From the NCBI GenBank assembly GCA_902475025.1, contig CABRXX010000031.1:1-30088 (forward strand): DNA of 30,088 nt. The letters run 5' to 3'. Position numbers and translations under genes: made by a program. The notes below the pieces were generated by a model. It did not search any database, was not told where the DNA came from, and worked only from the letters and a program-made list of their open reading frames with translations. Shown here piece by piece: positions 21,375 through 29,772 of the stretch. The stretch's first letter is position 1. Each line of letters starts with the position of its first letter. The DNA comes from Merdiplasma sp905207905. GTDB taxonomy: Bacteria; Bacillota; Clostridia; Lachnospirales; Lachnospiraceae.

Positions 21375-22643
21375 ATGGGAAATGGCGGCGGATGGTTTGA
21401 AAAGTTACTGCAAGGATGTATCCTGGTCACTGGCTGCTACATTATTTATCGGGGCGGCACTATTTTGGCGGAAACCGGATATCTGGGGAGTATTTTATCC
21501 TCAGACCCGGTTGTTTCTGTAGTGCAGGAAACTGTCCTGAATACATATCTCCCTGGCTATCCGCACGTTTTGGAGGAACTTCCCCAGGATGGAGCACTGG
21601 CAGAATGGCTGGAACAGCTGATTCCGATTTTGAAAAACTGGTACAAGCAGGGGCTTGAGCAGGAGGCAAGGCAGGAGGAGCTGCGTATATCGGAGGCGGG
21701 AGAGACAGACACGGAGGAAGGCATAAAAGATCCGGAGGAAGCGAAGAAGGGTTCAGAACCGGAGACGGATGAACAGACTGCTTTTGGAGAGGAAAGAGAC
21801 CCAAAATCTCAGGAGACAGAAGAGACGGAGGGGTATCAGGAAGTTTTGGCAGGCGGTGCAGGGCCGGAGGAAACTCTGCTCATGGATCAGCTGGCGGATT
21901 TTGATTATCTTTTGAATCATTATTTTGTGATAGACCAGGATACTACGGCAGACGAGACGCTTCTGGATGCGGAGCGCTTTCTTTCCTATGACCTGAAACT
22001 GGTGCAGGAGCCAGAGGTGCCTCAGATTTTGATTTATCATACCCATTCCCAGGAAACTTTTTTGGATTCGGAGCCTGGTGCAAAGGAGGATACCATCCTT
22101 GGCATGGGCGAATATCTGAAAGAGCTGCTGGAAGGATACGGGTATCAGGTGATCCATGATACCGGAGTTTATGATCTGGTGAATGGAGTGCTGGATCGCA
22201 GCGCTGCTTACGATTATGCCAGAACCGCGGTTGAAAAGATCCTGGAGGAGCATCCCACGATAGAGGTGATCATTGATCTTCACCGGGACGGGGTGGAAGG
22301 AGAACATTTTGTGACAGAGATCGGTGGAAAACCAGCCTCCCGGATCATGTTTTTCAATGGGATCTCCCAAAACAGCAGTGGCCAGCCCATAGACTATCTG
22401 TACAATCCTTATATTCAGGAGAATCTGGCGTTTTCTTTTCAGATGCAGCTGGCAGCCGAAAAAAAATATCCCGGTTTTACCCGGAATATTTATCTGAAAG
22501 GTCAGCGCTACAACCTTCATCTGCGGCCACGCTCCCTGTTGATCGAGGCTGGCACTCAGTTGAATACAGTGGAGGAGGAGCGCAATGCCATGGAGCCTCT
22601 GGCGCAGCTTCTCCATGAGGTATTAAGCGGAGAGAATAAATAG
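21375..22643 (+). CDS. spoIIP: Stage II sporulation protein P (engulfment peptidoglycan hydrolase)
   Basis: A 422-residue mother-cell protein that, with SpoIID and SpoIIM, degrades septal peptidoglycan during engulfment; it has amidase and endopeptidase activity. One N-terminal membrane anchor (CILVTGCYIIYRGGTIL, about 15-31), then an acidic, poorly ordered linker (about 95-170), and the catalytic domain from about 215: LIYHTHSQETF (His222, His224, Glu227), MGEYLKELLEGYGYQVIHD, IEVIIDLHRDGV (Asp301, His303) and the C-terminal LIEAGTQLNTVEEERNAM. AGGGGG RBS near 21361-21367. A SigE-like promoter precedes it. The linker is long for the family. Confidence 0.95.
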   Translation: MGNGGGWFEKLLQGCILVTGCYIIYRGGTILAETGYLGSILSSDPVVSVVQETVLNTYLPGYPHVLEELPQDGALAEWLEQLIPILKNWYKQGLEQEARQEELRISEAGETDTEEGIKDPEEAKKGSEPETDEQTAFGEERDPKSQETEETEGYQEVLAGGAGPEETLLMDQLADFDYLLNHYFVIDQDTTADETLLDAERFLSYDLKLVQEPEVPQILIYHTHSQETFLDSEPGAKEDTILGMGEYLKELLEGYGYQVIHDTGVYDLVNGVLDRSAAYDYARTAVEKILEEHPTIEVIIDLHRDGVEGEHFVTEIGGKPASRIMFFNGISQNSSGQPIDYLYNPYIQENLAFSFQMQLAAEKKYPGFTRNIYLKGQRYNLHLRPRSLLIEAGTQLNTVEEERNAMEPLAQLLHEVLSGENK

Positions 22644-22684
22644 GTTTTTCCGGAAAAACAGCGGATTTCTCTAGAAAAACCTAT
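22640..22684 (+). terminator. Alternative hairpins at the 3' end of spoIIP
   Basis: Two mutually exclusive stems share the same arm: a 16-nt palindrome GTTTTTCCGGAAAAAC (22644-22659) and an 11-bp repeat ATAGGTTTTTC (22640-22650) / GAAAAACCTAT (22674-22684) that includes the spoIIP stop codon. Neither ends in a normal T-run after the second arm, so termination is possible but not convincing. Confidence 0.4.
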
Positions 22685-22750
22685 GAAAATTGTTCAGCGT
22701 TTGATTAGTATTCCTGTTTTTAGGCAGCAAAATAAATTGAATCCCCCTAC

Positions 22751-22780
22751 TGGACAAAGGGAAAACGGATATGCTACAAT
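22751..22780 (+). promoter_or_regulatory. SigA promoter of lepA
   Basis: TGGACA at 22751-22756, an 18-nt spacer and TACAAT at 22775-22780 with an extended -10 TG at 22772-22773. The leader then forms AGCGCCC (22817-22823) / GGGCGCT (22855-22861), a 7-bp stem ending 5 nt before the AGGAGG RBS. Confidence 0.65.
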
Positions 22781-22879
22781 CTACCTTAGAATGAGGCAGA
22801 GTGCCCTTTAAATATCAGCGCCCAGGAAATGGAGACTGCAGAGCGGCATAGGCAGGGCGCTTTATAGGAGGAATCAAGT

Positions 22880-24694
22880 TTGGCAGGAATAGAACAGAGC
22901 AAAATCAGGAACTTTTGCATTATCGCACATATAGACCATGGGAAATCTACGCTGGCGGACCGGATTATTGAGCGGACGGGACTGCTTACCAGCCGGGAGA
23001 TGCAGGCGCAGGTACTGGACAATATGGATTTGGAGCGGGAGCGGGGGATCACGATCAAGGCTCAGACAGTCCGCACAGTGTACCGGGCAAAGGATGGGGA
23101 GGAATATATCTTTAACCTGATCGATACTCCGGGACATGTGGATTTTAACTATGAGGTGTCCAGAAGCCTGGCAGCCTGCGACGGAGCGATTTTGGTGGTG
23201 GATGCCGCTCAGGGAATTGAGGCTCAGACCCTGGCCAATGTGTATCTGGCTTTGGATCATGATCTGGATGTGTTTCCGGTGATCAATAAGATCGATCTTC
23301 CCAGTGCAGATCCGGAGCGGGTGATCAATGAGATTGAGGATGTGATTGGCATTGAGGCTCAGGATGCGCCCAGAATCTCCGCCAAGACGGGAGAAAATGT
23401 GGACGAGGTGCTGGAGCAGATTGTAGCCAGGATCCCTGCGCCTAAGGGCGATCCGGAGGCCCCCTTAAAGGCTCTGATTTTTGATTCTTTGTATGATGCC
23501 TATAAGGGTGTGATCGTATTTTGCAGGATCAAGGAAGGAGCTGTACACCGCGGTACCAGAATCCGTATGATGGCCACCGGGGCAGAGGCAGAGGTGGTGG
23601 AAGTAGGTTATTTTGGAGCAGGCCAGTTCATTCCCTGTGAGGAATTGTCCGCAGGCATGGTAGGATATCTCACCGCCAGCTTGAAAAATGTGAAGGATAC
23701 ACGGGTGGGAGATACGGTGACAGATGCAGGCCGCCCCTGTGATAAAGCGCTTCCGGGTTACAAAAAGGTAAATCCCATGGTGTATTGCGGGATGTATCCG
23801 GCAGACAGCGCCAAGTATACCGATCTTCGGGATGCTCTGGAAAAGCTGCAGCTAAACGATGCTTCTTTGCAGTTTGAGCCGGAGACCTCCATTGCATTGG
23901 GCTTTGGATTCCGCTGTGGTTTTCTGGGACTTCTGCACCTGGAGATCATCCAGGAGCGGCTGGAGCGGGAGTATAATCTGGATCTGGTGACCACTGCTCC
24001 CGGAGTTATCTATAAAGTATACAAGACAAACGGGGAAATGATCGAATTGACCAATCCTTCCAATCTTCCGGATCCTTCGGAGATCGAATATATGGAGGAG
24101 CCTATGGTCAGCGCAGAGATCATGGTGACCACAGAATTTATTGGTTCCATCATGGAGCTTTGCCAGGAGCGCCGGGGCGTTTATATCAGCATTGAATATA
24201 TGGAAGAGACCCGGGCTTTGCTGAAATATGATTTGCCGCTGAATGAGATTATCTATGATTTCTTTGATGCGCTGAAATCCAGGTCCAGAGGATACGCTTC
24301 TTTTGATTATGAATTGAAAGGATATGTGCGCTCTGAACTGGTGAAGCTGGATATTTTGGTAAATCGGGAGGAAGTGGACGCCCTCTCTTTCATTGTTCAC
24401 GCTCAGACAGCCTATGAGCGGGGCCGGAGAATGTGTGAGCGGCTGAAGGAAGAGATCCCAAGACAGCTTTTTGAGATTCCTATTCAGGCAGCCATCGGCG
24501 GAAAGATTATTGCCAGGGAGACAGTGAAAGCCATGCGCAAGGATGTACTGGCAAAATGTTACGGCGGAGATATCAGCCGAAAGAAGAAGCTTTTGGAGAA
24601 GCAGAAGGAAGGAAAGAAGCGGATGCGCCAGGTGGGAAATGTGGAGATTCCCCAGAAGGCCTTTATGAGCGTACTGAAGTTGGACGAGAAGTAG
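22880..24694 (+). CDS. lepA: Elongation factor 4 (LepA), ribosome-associated GTPase
   Basis: A 604-residue translational GTPase. G1 AHIDHGKST (16-24), G3 DTPGHVDF, G4 NKIDLP and the EF4-specific C-terminal domain with KKKLLEKQKEGKKRMRQVGNVEIPQKAF (quoted as EGKKRMRQVGNVEIP) give the family. EF4 acts on ribosomes to remobilise stalled or pre-translocation complexes and in 30S biogenesis. The start is a TTG at 22880, with AGGAGG at 22866-22871, 8 nt upstream; no ATG lies nearby in frame. Followed by hemW 84 bp downstream, the common clostridial order. Confidence 0.97.
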   Translation: MAGIEQSKIRNFCIIAHIDHGKSTLADRIIERTGLLTSREMQAQVLDNMDLERERGITIKAQTVRTVYRAKDGEEYIFNLIDTPGHVDFNYEVSRSLAACDGAILVVDAAQGIEAQTLANVYLALDHDLDVFPVINKIDLPSADPERVINEIEDVIGIEAQDAPRISAKTGENVDEVLEQIVARIPAPKGDPEAPLKALIFDSLYDAYKGVIVFCRIKEGAVHRGTRIRMMATGAEAEVVEVGYFGAGQFIPCEELSAGMVGYLTASLKNVKDTRVGDTVTDAGRPCDKALPGYKKVNPMVYCGMYPADSAKYTDLRDALEKLQLNDASLQFEPETSIALGFGFRCGFLGLLHLEIIQERLEREYNLDLVTTAPGVIYKVYKTNGEMIELTNPSNLPDPSEIEYMEEPMVSAEIMVTTEFIGSIMELCQERRGVYISIEYMEETRALLKYDLPLNEIIYDFFDALKSRSRGYASFDYELKGYVRSELVKLDILVNREEVDALSFIVHAQTAYERGRRMCERLKEEIPRQLFEIPIQAAIGGKIIARETVKAMRKDVLAKCYGGDISRKKKLLEKQKEGKKRMRQVGNVEIPQKAFMSVLKLDEK

Positions 24695-24778
24695 GAGACT
24701 TTGACATAAAAGGAAATAGTGTTTGGACAAGGCGAGACGGGATAACGAACTATGGAAGTGACGGATAAGGGGAACCGA

Positions 24779-25984
24779 ATGAAAGAGGAGGGGAGAACAC
24801 AGCTGGGGATCTATGTGCATATCCCCTTTTGTGTTCGCAAATGTAATTACTGTGATTTTCTCTCCGGGCCGGCAGAGGCGAAAGTACGAAAGAGATATGT
24901 AGAACAGCTGATCCGGGAGATTGGCTGTTTCCCTCACCCGGAAAGGTATCGGGTGGTCAGCGTATTTTTTGGGGGAGGCACCCCTTCTCTGCTGGAAGGG
25001 GAGGACATTGGGAGAATTTTAGAAGTTCTGGGGCAGCTGTTTTCGGAGGTGAGAGCGGCCAGATATGCCGGAAGGGAAGGGGGTGGACAGAGGAAAGCTC
25101 CGGGGAGGTTTGGGCCAGAGATTACCATAGAGTGCAATCCAGGGACACTTACCAGAGAAAAGCTGGAGCAGTATCGAAAATGGGGAATAAACCGTCTCAG
25201 TATCGGCCTCCAGTCCACAGATAATCAGGAACTTCGTCTGCTGGGGCGAATCCATACCTGGGAGGAATTTCTGGAAAATTATCAGGCAGCCAGGGCGGCT
25301 GGATTTTCTAATATTAATATCGATCTGATGTCCGGGCTTCCGGGACAGAGCGCAGCCTCCTGGCGGGAGACTCTTCAGAAAGTGCTGGCCTTAAATCCGG
25401 AGCATATCTCCGCCTACAGCTTGATTGTGGAGGAGGGGACTGTTTTTGATCGGTGGTATGGACAGTCGGAGCAGAGATTTCCTCCTCTTCCCTCAGAGGA
25501 GGAGGAGCGGCAGATGTATTATGATACGGAAAAAATTCTGGGAACGGCGGGGCTGGAGCGGTATGAGATCTCAAACTATGCCCTGCCGGGCTGTGAGAGC
25601 ATCCATAACAGCGGCTACTGGCTGAGGAGAGCGTACGCAGGTTTCGGCCTGGGAGCTTCCTCTCAGATAGGTCATATGCGCTATAAGAATACGGATTCTA
25701 TGGAAGAGTACCTTCAGGGAGATTTTTCTAAAAAGGAAGTGGAGGAGCTTACCAGGAAGGATGAAATAGAGGAGACCATGTTTCTGGGACTGCGGATGAT
25801 GCGGGGGGTTGACCGGGAGGAATTTTTTCGAAAGTTTCAGATACCGCTGGAAGATGTGTACCAAAAGCAGATCCTGCGGCTGGAGGAACAGGGATTGCTG
25901 GAGGAGAAGGGAACCAGACTGCGCCTGACCAGCCGGGGGATTGATGTGAGCAACCGAGTGCTGGCGGAGTTTCTGCTGGATTGA
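24779..25984 (+). CDS. hemW: HemW-like radical SAM protein (heme chaperone)
   Basis: A 401-residue radical SAM protein. The cluster motif is CVRKCNYC (Cys18, Cys22, Cys25) followed by DF rather than the extra cysteine of true HemN, and HNSGYW, which marks HemW, appears in the C-terminal half. Other motifs: FFGGGTPSLL, ECNPGTLT, GINRLSIGLQS, NIDLMSGLPGQS. HemW binds heme and inserts it into target proteins. The ATG at 24779 has AAGGGGA 6 nt upstream; an in-frame ATG at 24752 has no RBS. About 15 extra residues (AARYAGREGGGQRKA) after LGQLFSEVR make it longer than usual. Confidence 0.92.
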   Translation: MKEEGRTQLGIYVHIPFCVRKCNYCDFLSGPAEAKVRKRYVEQLIREIGCFPHPERYRVVSVFFGGGTPSLLEGEDIGRILEVLGQLFSEVRAARYAGREGGGQRKAPGRFGPEITIECNPGTLTREKLEQYRKWGINRLSIGLQSTDNQELRLLGRIHTWEEFLENYQAARAAGFSNINIDLMSGLPGQSAASWRETLQKVLALNPEHISAYSLIVEEGTVFDRWYGQSEQRFPPLPSEEEERQMYYDTEKILGTAGLERYEISNYALPGCESIHNSGYWLRRAYAGFGLGASSQIGHMRYKNTDSMEEYLQGDFSKKEVEELTRKDEIEETMFLGLRMMRGVDREEFFRKFQIPLEDVYQKQILRLEEQGLLEEKGTRLRLTSRGIDVSNRVLAEFLLD

Positions 25985-26069
25985 AAAAGCTTATCCAGAG
26001 GGGGGAAAGCCTTTTGCCATGCGGTATTTGATGGAAGAGAGGCAAGGGCGGGAACGAAGGGGGAGAAGT

Positions 26070-26957
26070 ATGAAGAAGATACGAAAGGGCATTAACAAAG
26101 AGACCAAGATCAATCCAGAAGCCATGCGATATGGATGCGCCGTTCTGGCAGCAGTGATTATTGCGGTGAACATTAAAACTTTTGTCCGGGCTGGTGGGCT
26201 GTATCCAGGAGGCTTTAGCGGTTTGACACTGCTTTTGCAGGGGATTTTTGAAAAATTTTTCTATGTGGAGGTTCCCTACACAGTGATCAATCTGCTGTTG
26301 AATGCCATTCCGGTGGCTATTGGTCTGAAATTTATCGGAAAACGGTTTACTTTCAGTTCCTGCTGCGTGATTGTACTCTCCAGTGTGCTTACAGATGTGA
26401 TACCAGTGCAGCCGATCACCTATGACACTCTTTTGGTCAGTATTTTTGGCGGTTTGATTAATGGGCTGGCTGTCAGCCTGTGTCTCATCGGCAACACCAG
26501 CAGCGGCGGAACGGATTTTATTGCCATCTTTTTCTCGGAAAAGTATGACAGAGATATCTGGAACTATATTTTCTGTGCCAATGCGGTGATGCTTCTGGTG
26601 GCAGGAATCCTATTTGGCTGGGAGCGGGCACTTTATTCTATTATTTTTCAGTTTACTTCCACTCAGGTGGTGCAGATGCTTCACCAGAGATATAAAAAGC
26701 ATACGCTGTTTATTATCACCCACAGGCCGGACGAGGTGTACCGGGAGATTTCCCATCTTACCAGGCACTCCGCCACCAGATTTCAAGGCTATGGCTGTTA
26801 TACCGGCGAGGGAACCAGCCTGCTGTACTCCGTAGTGTCCAGAGATGAGGCAAAGACGCTGGTGCGGAAGGTGCATGAGATCGACCCTCAGGCTTTTGTG
26901 AATATTATCAAGACAGACTATATTAATGGAAGATTCTATCACAAGACAGACTACTGA
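26070..26957 (+). CDS. YitT-family membrane protein (DUF161/DUF2179)
   Basis: A 295-residue protein with five or six membrane helices, then a cytosolic C-terminal domain of the DUF2179 type (about 225-290; KHTLFIITHRPDEVYREI, GEGTSLLYSVVSRDEA, FVNIIKTDYINGRFYHK). Membrane part: AVLAAVIIAVNIKTFV, LYPGGFSGLTLLLQGIF with the YitT hallmark GGFSGLTLL, and NTSSGGTDFIA. YitT proteins are widespread in Firmicutes with unclear function. GGGAG stands 4 nt before the ATG at 26070; a longer frame from 26019 adds a basic 17-residue stretch and is less likely. Followed by a strong bidirectional terminator. Confidence 0.9.
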   Translation: MKKIRKGINKETKINPEAMRYGCAVLAAVIIAVNIKTFVRAGGLYPGGFSGLTLLLQGIFEKFFYVEVPYTVINLLLNAIPVAIGLKFIGKRFTFSSCCVIVLSSVLTDVIPVQPITYDTLLVSIFGGLINGLAVSLCLIGNTSSGGTDFIAIFFSEKYDRDIWNYIFCANAVMLLVAGILFGWERALYSIIFQFTSTQVVQMLHQRYKKHTLFIITHRPDEVYREISHLTRHSATRFQGYGCYTGEGTSLLYSVVSRDEAKTLVRKVHEIDPQAFVNIIKTDYINGRFYHKTDY

Positions 26958-26959
26958 AC

Positions 26960-27015
26960 AAAAAGGGGATTCTGCAAAATCCATCGGAATTTGTATTTTG
27001 CAGAATCCCCTTTTT
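26960..27015. terminator. Bidirectional terminator with a 21-bp perfect stem
   Basis: A perfect 21-bp stem, left arm 26960-26980 beginning AAAAAGGGGATT and right arm 26995-27015 ending AATCCCCTTTTT, with a 14-nt loop. It provides T-runs in both directions for the convergent yitT-family and SGNH-hydrolase genes, and the stop codon of the reverse gene (27014-27016) lies within the right arm. Confidence 0.95.
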
Positions 27016-27772
27016 AGGTTAGAGACAGGATCTGCCGCACTGCGTAATCATGGATCATCCGGTAGGTGTCATAGGAATAGTGGACTCCGTCCGGGGATTC
27101 AAATTCCATGGAACGCAGATAGACATTGCTGTCTAAGTACTGATCCGGGAAGGCAGATTTCAGCTTTTCATTAAAAGCTGCGATTTCCATATTGGTGACA
27201 TGCTTGGCCTGCTCGGTCACCGGATTGACCGAGAGAAAGTAAAAGTCTGTGTCCGGATAAGCGGAGGAGAAGGTTTGGTAAAGCGCCAGGTAATCCTCTA
27301 TGGCATCCAGATCATTAACGCCCAGGTTCAGTACCACCGGGGAGTCTGGATGCGCTTTTATGGCGTCCTCCATTTGAAATAAGCCGGATTCGGTAAACCA
27401 GCGGTATCCTTCCCCCACTTCGCCAATGTAAGTACAGCTATCCTGGATTTCTGCCTCCGCCTCCCCCATGCCTACGGTGCGGGAATCGCCAACGAAGATC
27501 AGATGGTGGGTCGGAAGAGGGGCGGAAGCGGCCTTGGCGGCAGCCAGGGCTTTAGCAGTCTGCTCATCCGGCAAGGATTCTTCCATGTTCTCCTCTTTGG
27601 AAAGCGCCGGGGCAGTCTCGGATTCAGAGAGTACAGTTTCTGAATCCGACCAAGAGGAGAGCTTGTCATTTTTCTGATCCAGCATCAGAAAGATGCCAAG
27701 CCCCACAAGTCCTGCAATACAAAAGACAGAAAGCAGGATACCAAAAATCATTTCTTTTCTGATTTTTTTCAT
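27014..27772 (-). CDS. Membrane-anchored GDSL/SGNH hydrolase
   Basis: A 252-residue protein with an N-terminal anchor (FGILLSVFCIAGLVGLGIFLM, about 10-30, quoted as FCIAGLVGLGIFLM), an acidic Ser-rich linker (about 35-75), and an SGNH domain: block I FVGDSRTVGM with the catalytic Ser, block III NLGVNDLD with the Asn, and block V ESPDGVHYSYDTY with Asp and His. Such enzymes deacylate lipids or surface polysaccharides. The frame also opens at a GTG at 27781, but ATG at 27772 is the more usual choice (AAGGAT 12 nt upstream). The gene is isolated: convergent with the YitT gene and divergent from hrcA. Confidence 0.88.
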   Translation of the reverse strand: MKKIRKEMIFGILLSVFCIAGLVGLGIFLMLDQKNDKLSSWSDSETVLSESETAPALSKEENMEESLPDEQTAKALAAAKAASAPLPTHHLIFVGDSRTVGMGEAEAEIQDSCTYIGEVGEGYRWFTESGLFQMEDAIKAHPDSPVVLNLGVNDLDAIEDYLALYQTFSSAYPDTDFYFLSVNPVTEQAKHVTNMEIAAFNEKLKSAFPDQYLDSNVYLRSMEFESPDGVHYSYDTYRMIHDYAVRQILSLT

Positions 27773-27917
27773 AGTAATCACACATCCTTTTCAAAGCGCC
27801 CGGTATTCGGAAGAATAACGGCATAAAATGCGTATGTATATGCGCAGATAAGATCTGGCTATTATAGCACAATTCTTCCTATCAGTGTAATAATTTGAAA
27901 AAAAATTTGAAAAACTA

Positions 27918-27946
27918 TTGACAAACGAATCTGGCTGTCATATTAT
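27918..27946 (+). promoter_or_regulatory. SigA promoter of the hrcA-grpE-dnaK operon
   Basis: TTGACA at 27918-27923, a 17-nt spacer and TATTAT at 27941-27946. Transcription would start near 27953, so the CIRCE operator begins just after the start site. Confidence 0.9.
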
Positions 27947-27957
27947 TATGTCATGAG

Positions 27958-27988
27958 TGTTAGCACTCTAAAGAAACGAGTGCTAACA
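27958..27988 (+). promoter_or_regulatory. CIRCE operator bound by HrcA
   Basis: Perfect CIRCE: TTAGCACTC (27960-27968), 9-nt spacer, GAGTGCTAA (27978-27986); the arms extend to 11 bp (TG at 27958-27959 and CA at 27987-27988). HrcA binds this element to repress heat-shock operons, so this operon is under negative autoregulation. Confidence 0.98.
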
Positions 27989-28014
27989 ACTACCAGATGG
28001 AAGGAGGATTTCAG

Positions 28015-29043
28015 ATGCAGATGGATGACCGCAAATGGACGATCCTGCAGGCCATCATCAAAACGTACCTGGAGACGGGAGAACCAGTAGGTTCCAGAAC
28101 CATTTCTAAATATCCGGATCTGAATTTGAGTTCCGCTACCATCCGTAATGAAATGTCAGATCTGGAGGAGATGGGATACATCCTGCAGCCCCATACTTCC
28201 GCAGGAAGAATTCCTTCTGACGCCGGTTATCGCTTCTATGTGGACCGGATGATGGAGGATAAGGACCGGGAAGTCACGGAGATGAAGGAGCTGATGATCC
28301 AGCGTCAGGATAAGATGGAGCTTTTGCTTAAGCAGGTGGTGAAGGTTCTGGCAGCCAATACCAACTACGCCACCATGATCTCCGGACCCCAGTATCATCA
28401 GACCAAACTGAAATTTATTCAGCTGTCTGTGGTAAGTCCCAGTCAGATACTGGCAGTGATTGTGGCTGAGGGAAATGTAGTCAAGAATAAAATGATCAAC
28501 ATGGAACACGGCCTGGATCAGGAAACGATATTGAAGCTGAATATTCTGTTAAACAGCAGTCTGAACGGTCTGACCATTGAACAGATTAATCTGGCAACCA
28601 TCTCCAAACTGAAGGAAGAGGCGGGAATCCACAGCGAGCTTGTCAGCCGGGTGCTGGATACGGTGGCGGAGGCCATCAGCCAGAAGGAGGATGTGGAGAT
28701 TTATACCAGCGGAGCCACCAACTTTTTCCGGTATCCGGAGCTTAGCGACAGCGAAAAGGCCAGCGAGTTAATCAGCGCTTTTGAGGAAAAGCATCCTCTG
28801 GCCAGCCTGATGGACGGTCCGGAGCCAGAAACGGATGAACATGGCATTCAGGTTTATATCGGACAGGAGACGCCGGTGCCTACCATGAAGGACTGCAGTG
28901 TAGTGACTGCTTCCTATGATTTGGGGGACGGGATGTACGGCCGTATCGGGATCGTAGGACCTAAGCGTATGGATTATGACCGGGTTGTGGGAGTTTTGAA
29001 AAACCTGACACAGCAGTTAGATGAATTATTTAAAAAGAATTAG
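28015..29043 (+). CDS. hrcA: Heat-inducible transcription repressor HrcA
   Basis: A 342-residue repressor of class I heat-shock genes. N-terminal winged helix (about 1-75): TILQAIIKTYLETGEPVGSRTISK, LSSATIRNEMSDLEEMGYI, PHTSAGRIPSDAGYRFYVD (motifs given in parts); then a GAF-like dimerisation domain (about 100-340) with LKFIQLSVVSPSQILAVIVAEG and the C-terminal GRIGIVGPKRMDYDRVVGVL. Active HrcA depends on GroE. AAGGAGG at 28001-28007 fits the ATG at 28015. First gene of the operon, with CIRCE about 30 bp before its start. grpE follows after 30 bp. Confidence 0.97.
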   Translation: MQMDDRKWTILQAIIKTYLETGEPVGSRTISKYPDLNLSSATIRNEMSDLEEMGYILQPHTSAGRIPSDAGYRFYVDRMMEDKDREVTEMKELMIQRQDKMELLLKQVVKVLAANTNYATMISGPQYHQTKLKFIQLSVVSPSQILAVIVAEGNVVKNKMINMEHGLDQETILKLNILLNSSLNGLTIEQINLATISKLKEEAGIHSELVSRVLDTVAEAISQKEDVEIYTSGATNFFRYPELSDSEKASELISAFEEKHPLASLMDGPEPETDEHGIQVYIGQETPVPTMKDCSVVTASYDLGDGMYGRIGIVGPKRMDYDRVVGVLKNLTQQLDELFKKN

Positions 29044-29073
29044 CCGGAAGGCTGGAAAGGTGGGAAAGATACA

Positions 29074-29724
29074 GTGGCAGAAATAAAGGATGACAAGGCC
29101 CTGGATGAGACCACGCAGAACGCCGAAACAAAAGAGGCGGAAAAGACCATAGAGCAGGAAACCGTGGAAACACAGGAGCCGGATACCGTATGTGAAGATC
29201 AGGAAGAGGAGCTGGCAGAGGATCAAGAGACCCAGGAAGAGGAGCCGGCACAGAAAAAGAGCTTCTTTGGAAAACGAAAAGAAAAAAAAGACAAGAAGGA
29301 TATTCAGATCGAAGAGCTGACTGACCGGGTGCGCCGCCAGATGGCAGAGTTTGATAACTTCCGCAAACGCACAGAAAAAGAAAAGGCAGCCATGTATGAG
29401 ATCGGAGCCAGAAGTGTGATTGAGAAGATCCTTCCGGTAGTAGATAATTTTGAGCGGGGGCTGGCCAGCGCGGGAGAGAATTCTGAGGATCCTTATGTAG
29501 AGGGAATGCAGAAGATCTACAAACAGCTGATGACTACCCTGGAGGCTATGGAAGTAAAACCCATAGAGGCAGTAGGACAGGAGTTCAATCCGGATTTCCA
29601 CAATGCGGTGATGCATGTGGAGGATGAAAACCTGGGTGAAAATATCGTAGCCGAAGAGCTTCAGAAAGGCTACATGTACCGTGATACTGTGGTAAGACAC
29701 AGCATGGTAAAAGTTGCAAACTAA
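29074..29724 (+). CDS. grpE: Nucleotide exchange factor GrpE
   Basis: A 216-residue cochaperone that releases ADP from DnaK. A long acidic, disordered N-terminus (about 1-60, rich in Glu, Gln and Thr) is followed by a lysine-rich hinge (KKSFFGKRKEKKDKK), the paired long helix (QIEELTDRVRRQMAEFDNFRKRTEKE) and the beta domain with LPVVDNFERGLA, GQEFNPDFHNAVMHV and LQKGYMYRDTVVRHSMVKV, the GrpE signature. The start is a GTG at 29074. It is the second gene of the hrcA operon and ends 48 bp before dnaK. Confidence 0.96.
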   Translation: MAEIKDDKALDETTQNAETKEAEKTIEQETVETQEPDTVCEDQEEELAEDQETQEEEPAQKKSFFGKRKEKKDKKDIQIEELTDRVRRQMAEFDNFRKRTEKEKAAMYEIGARSVIEKILPVVDNFERGLASAGENSEDPYVEGMQKIYKQLMTTLEAMEVKPIEAVGQEFNPDFHNAVMHVEDENLGENIVAEELQKGYMYRDTVVRHSMVKVAN

Positions 29725-29772
29725 TAAGCGTATTACAGAAATGTTTTTATACCATGACAGGAGGAAATGATT

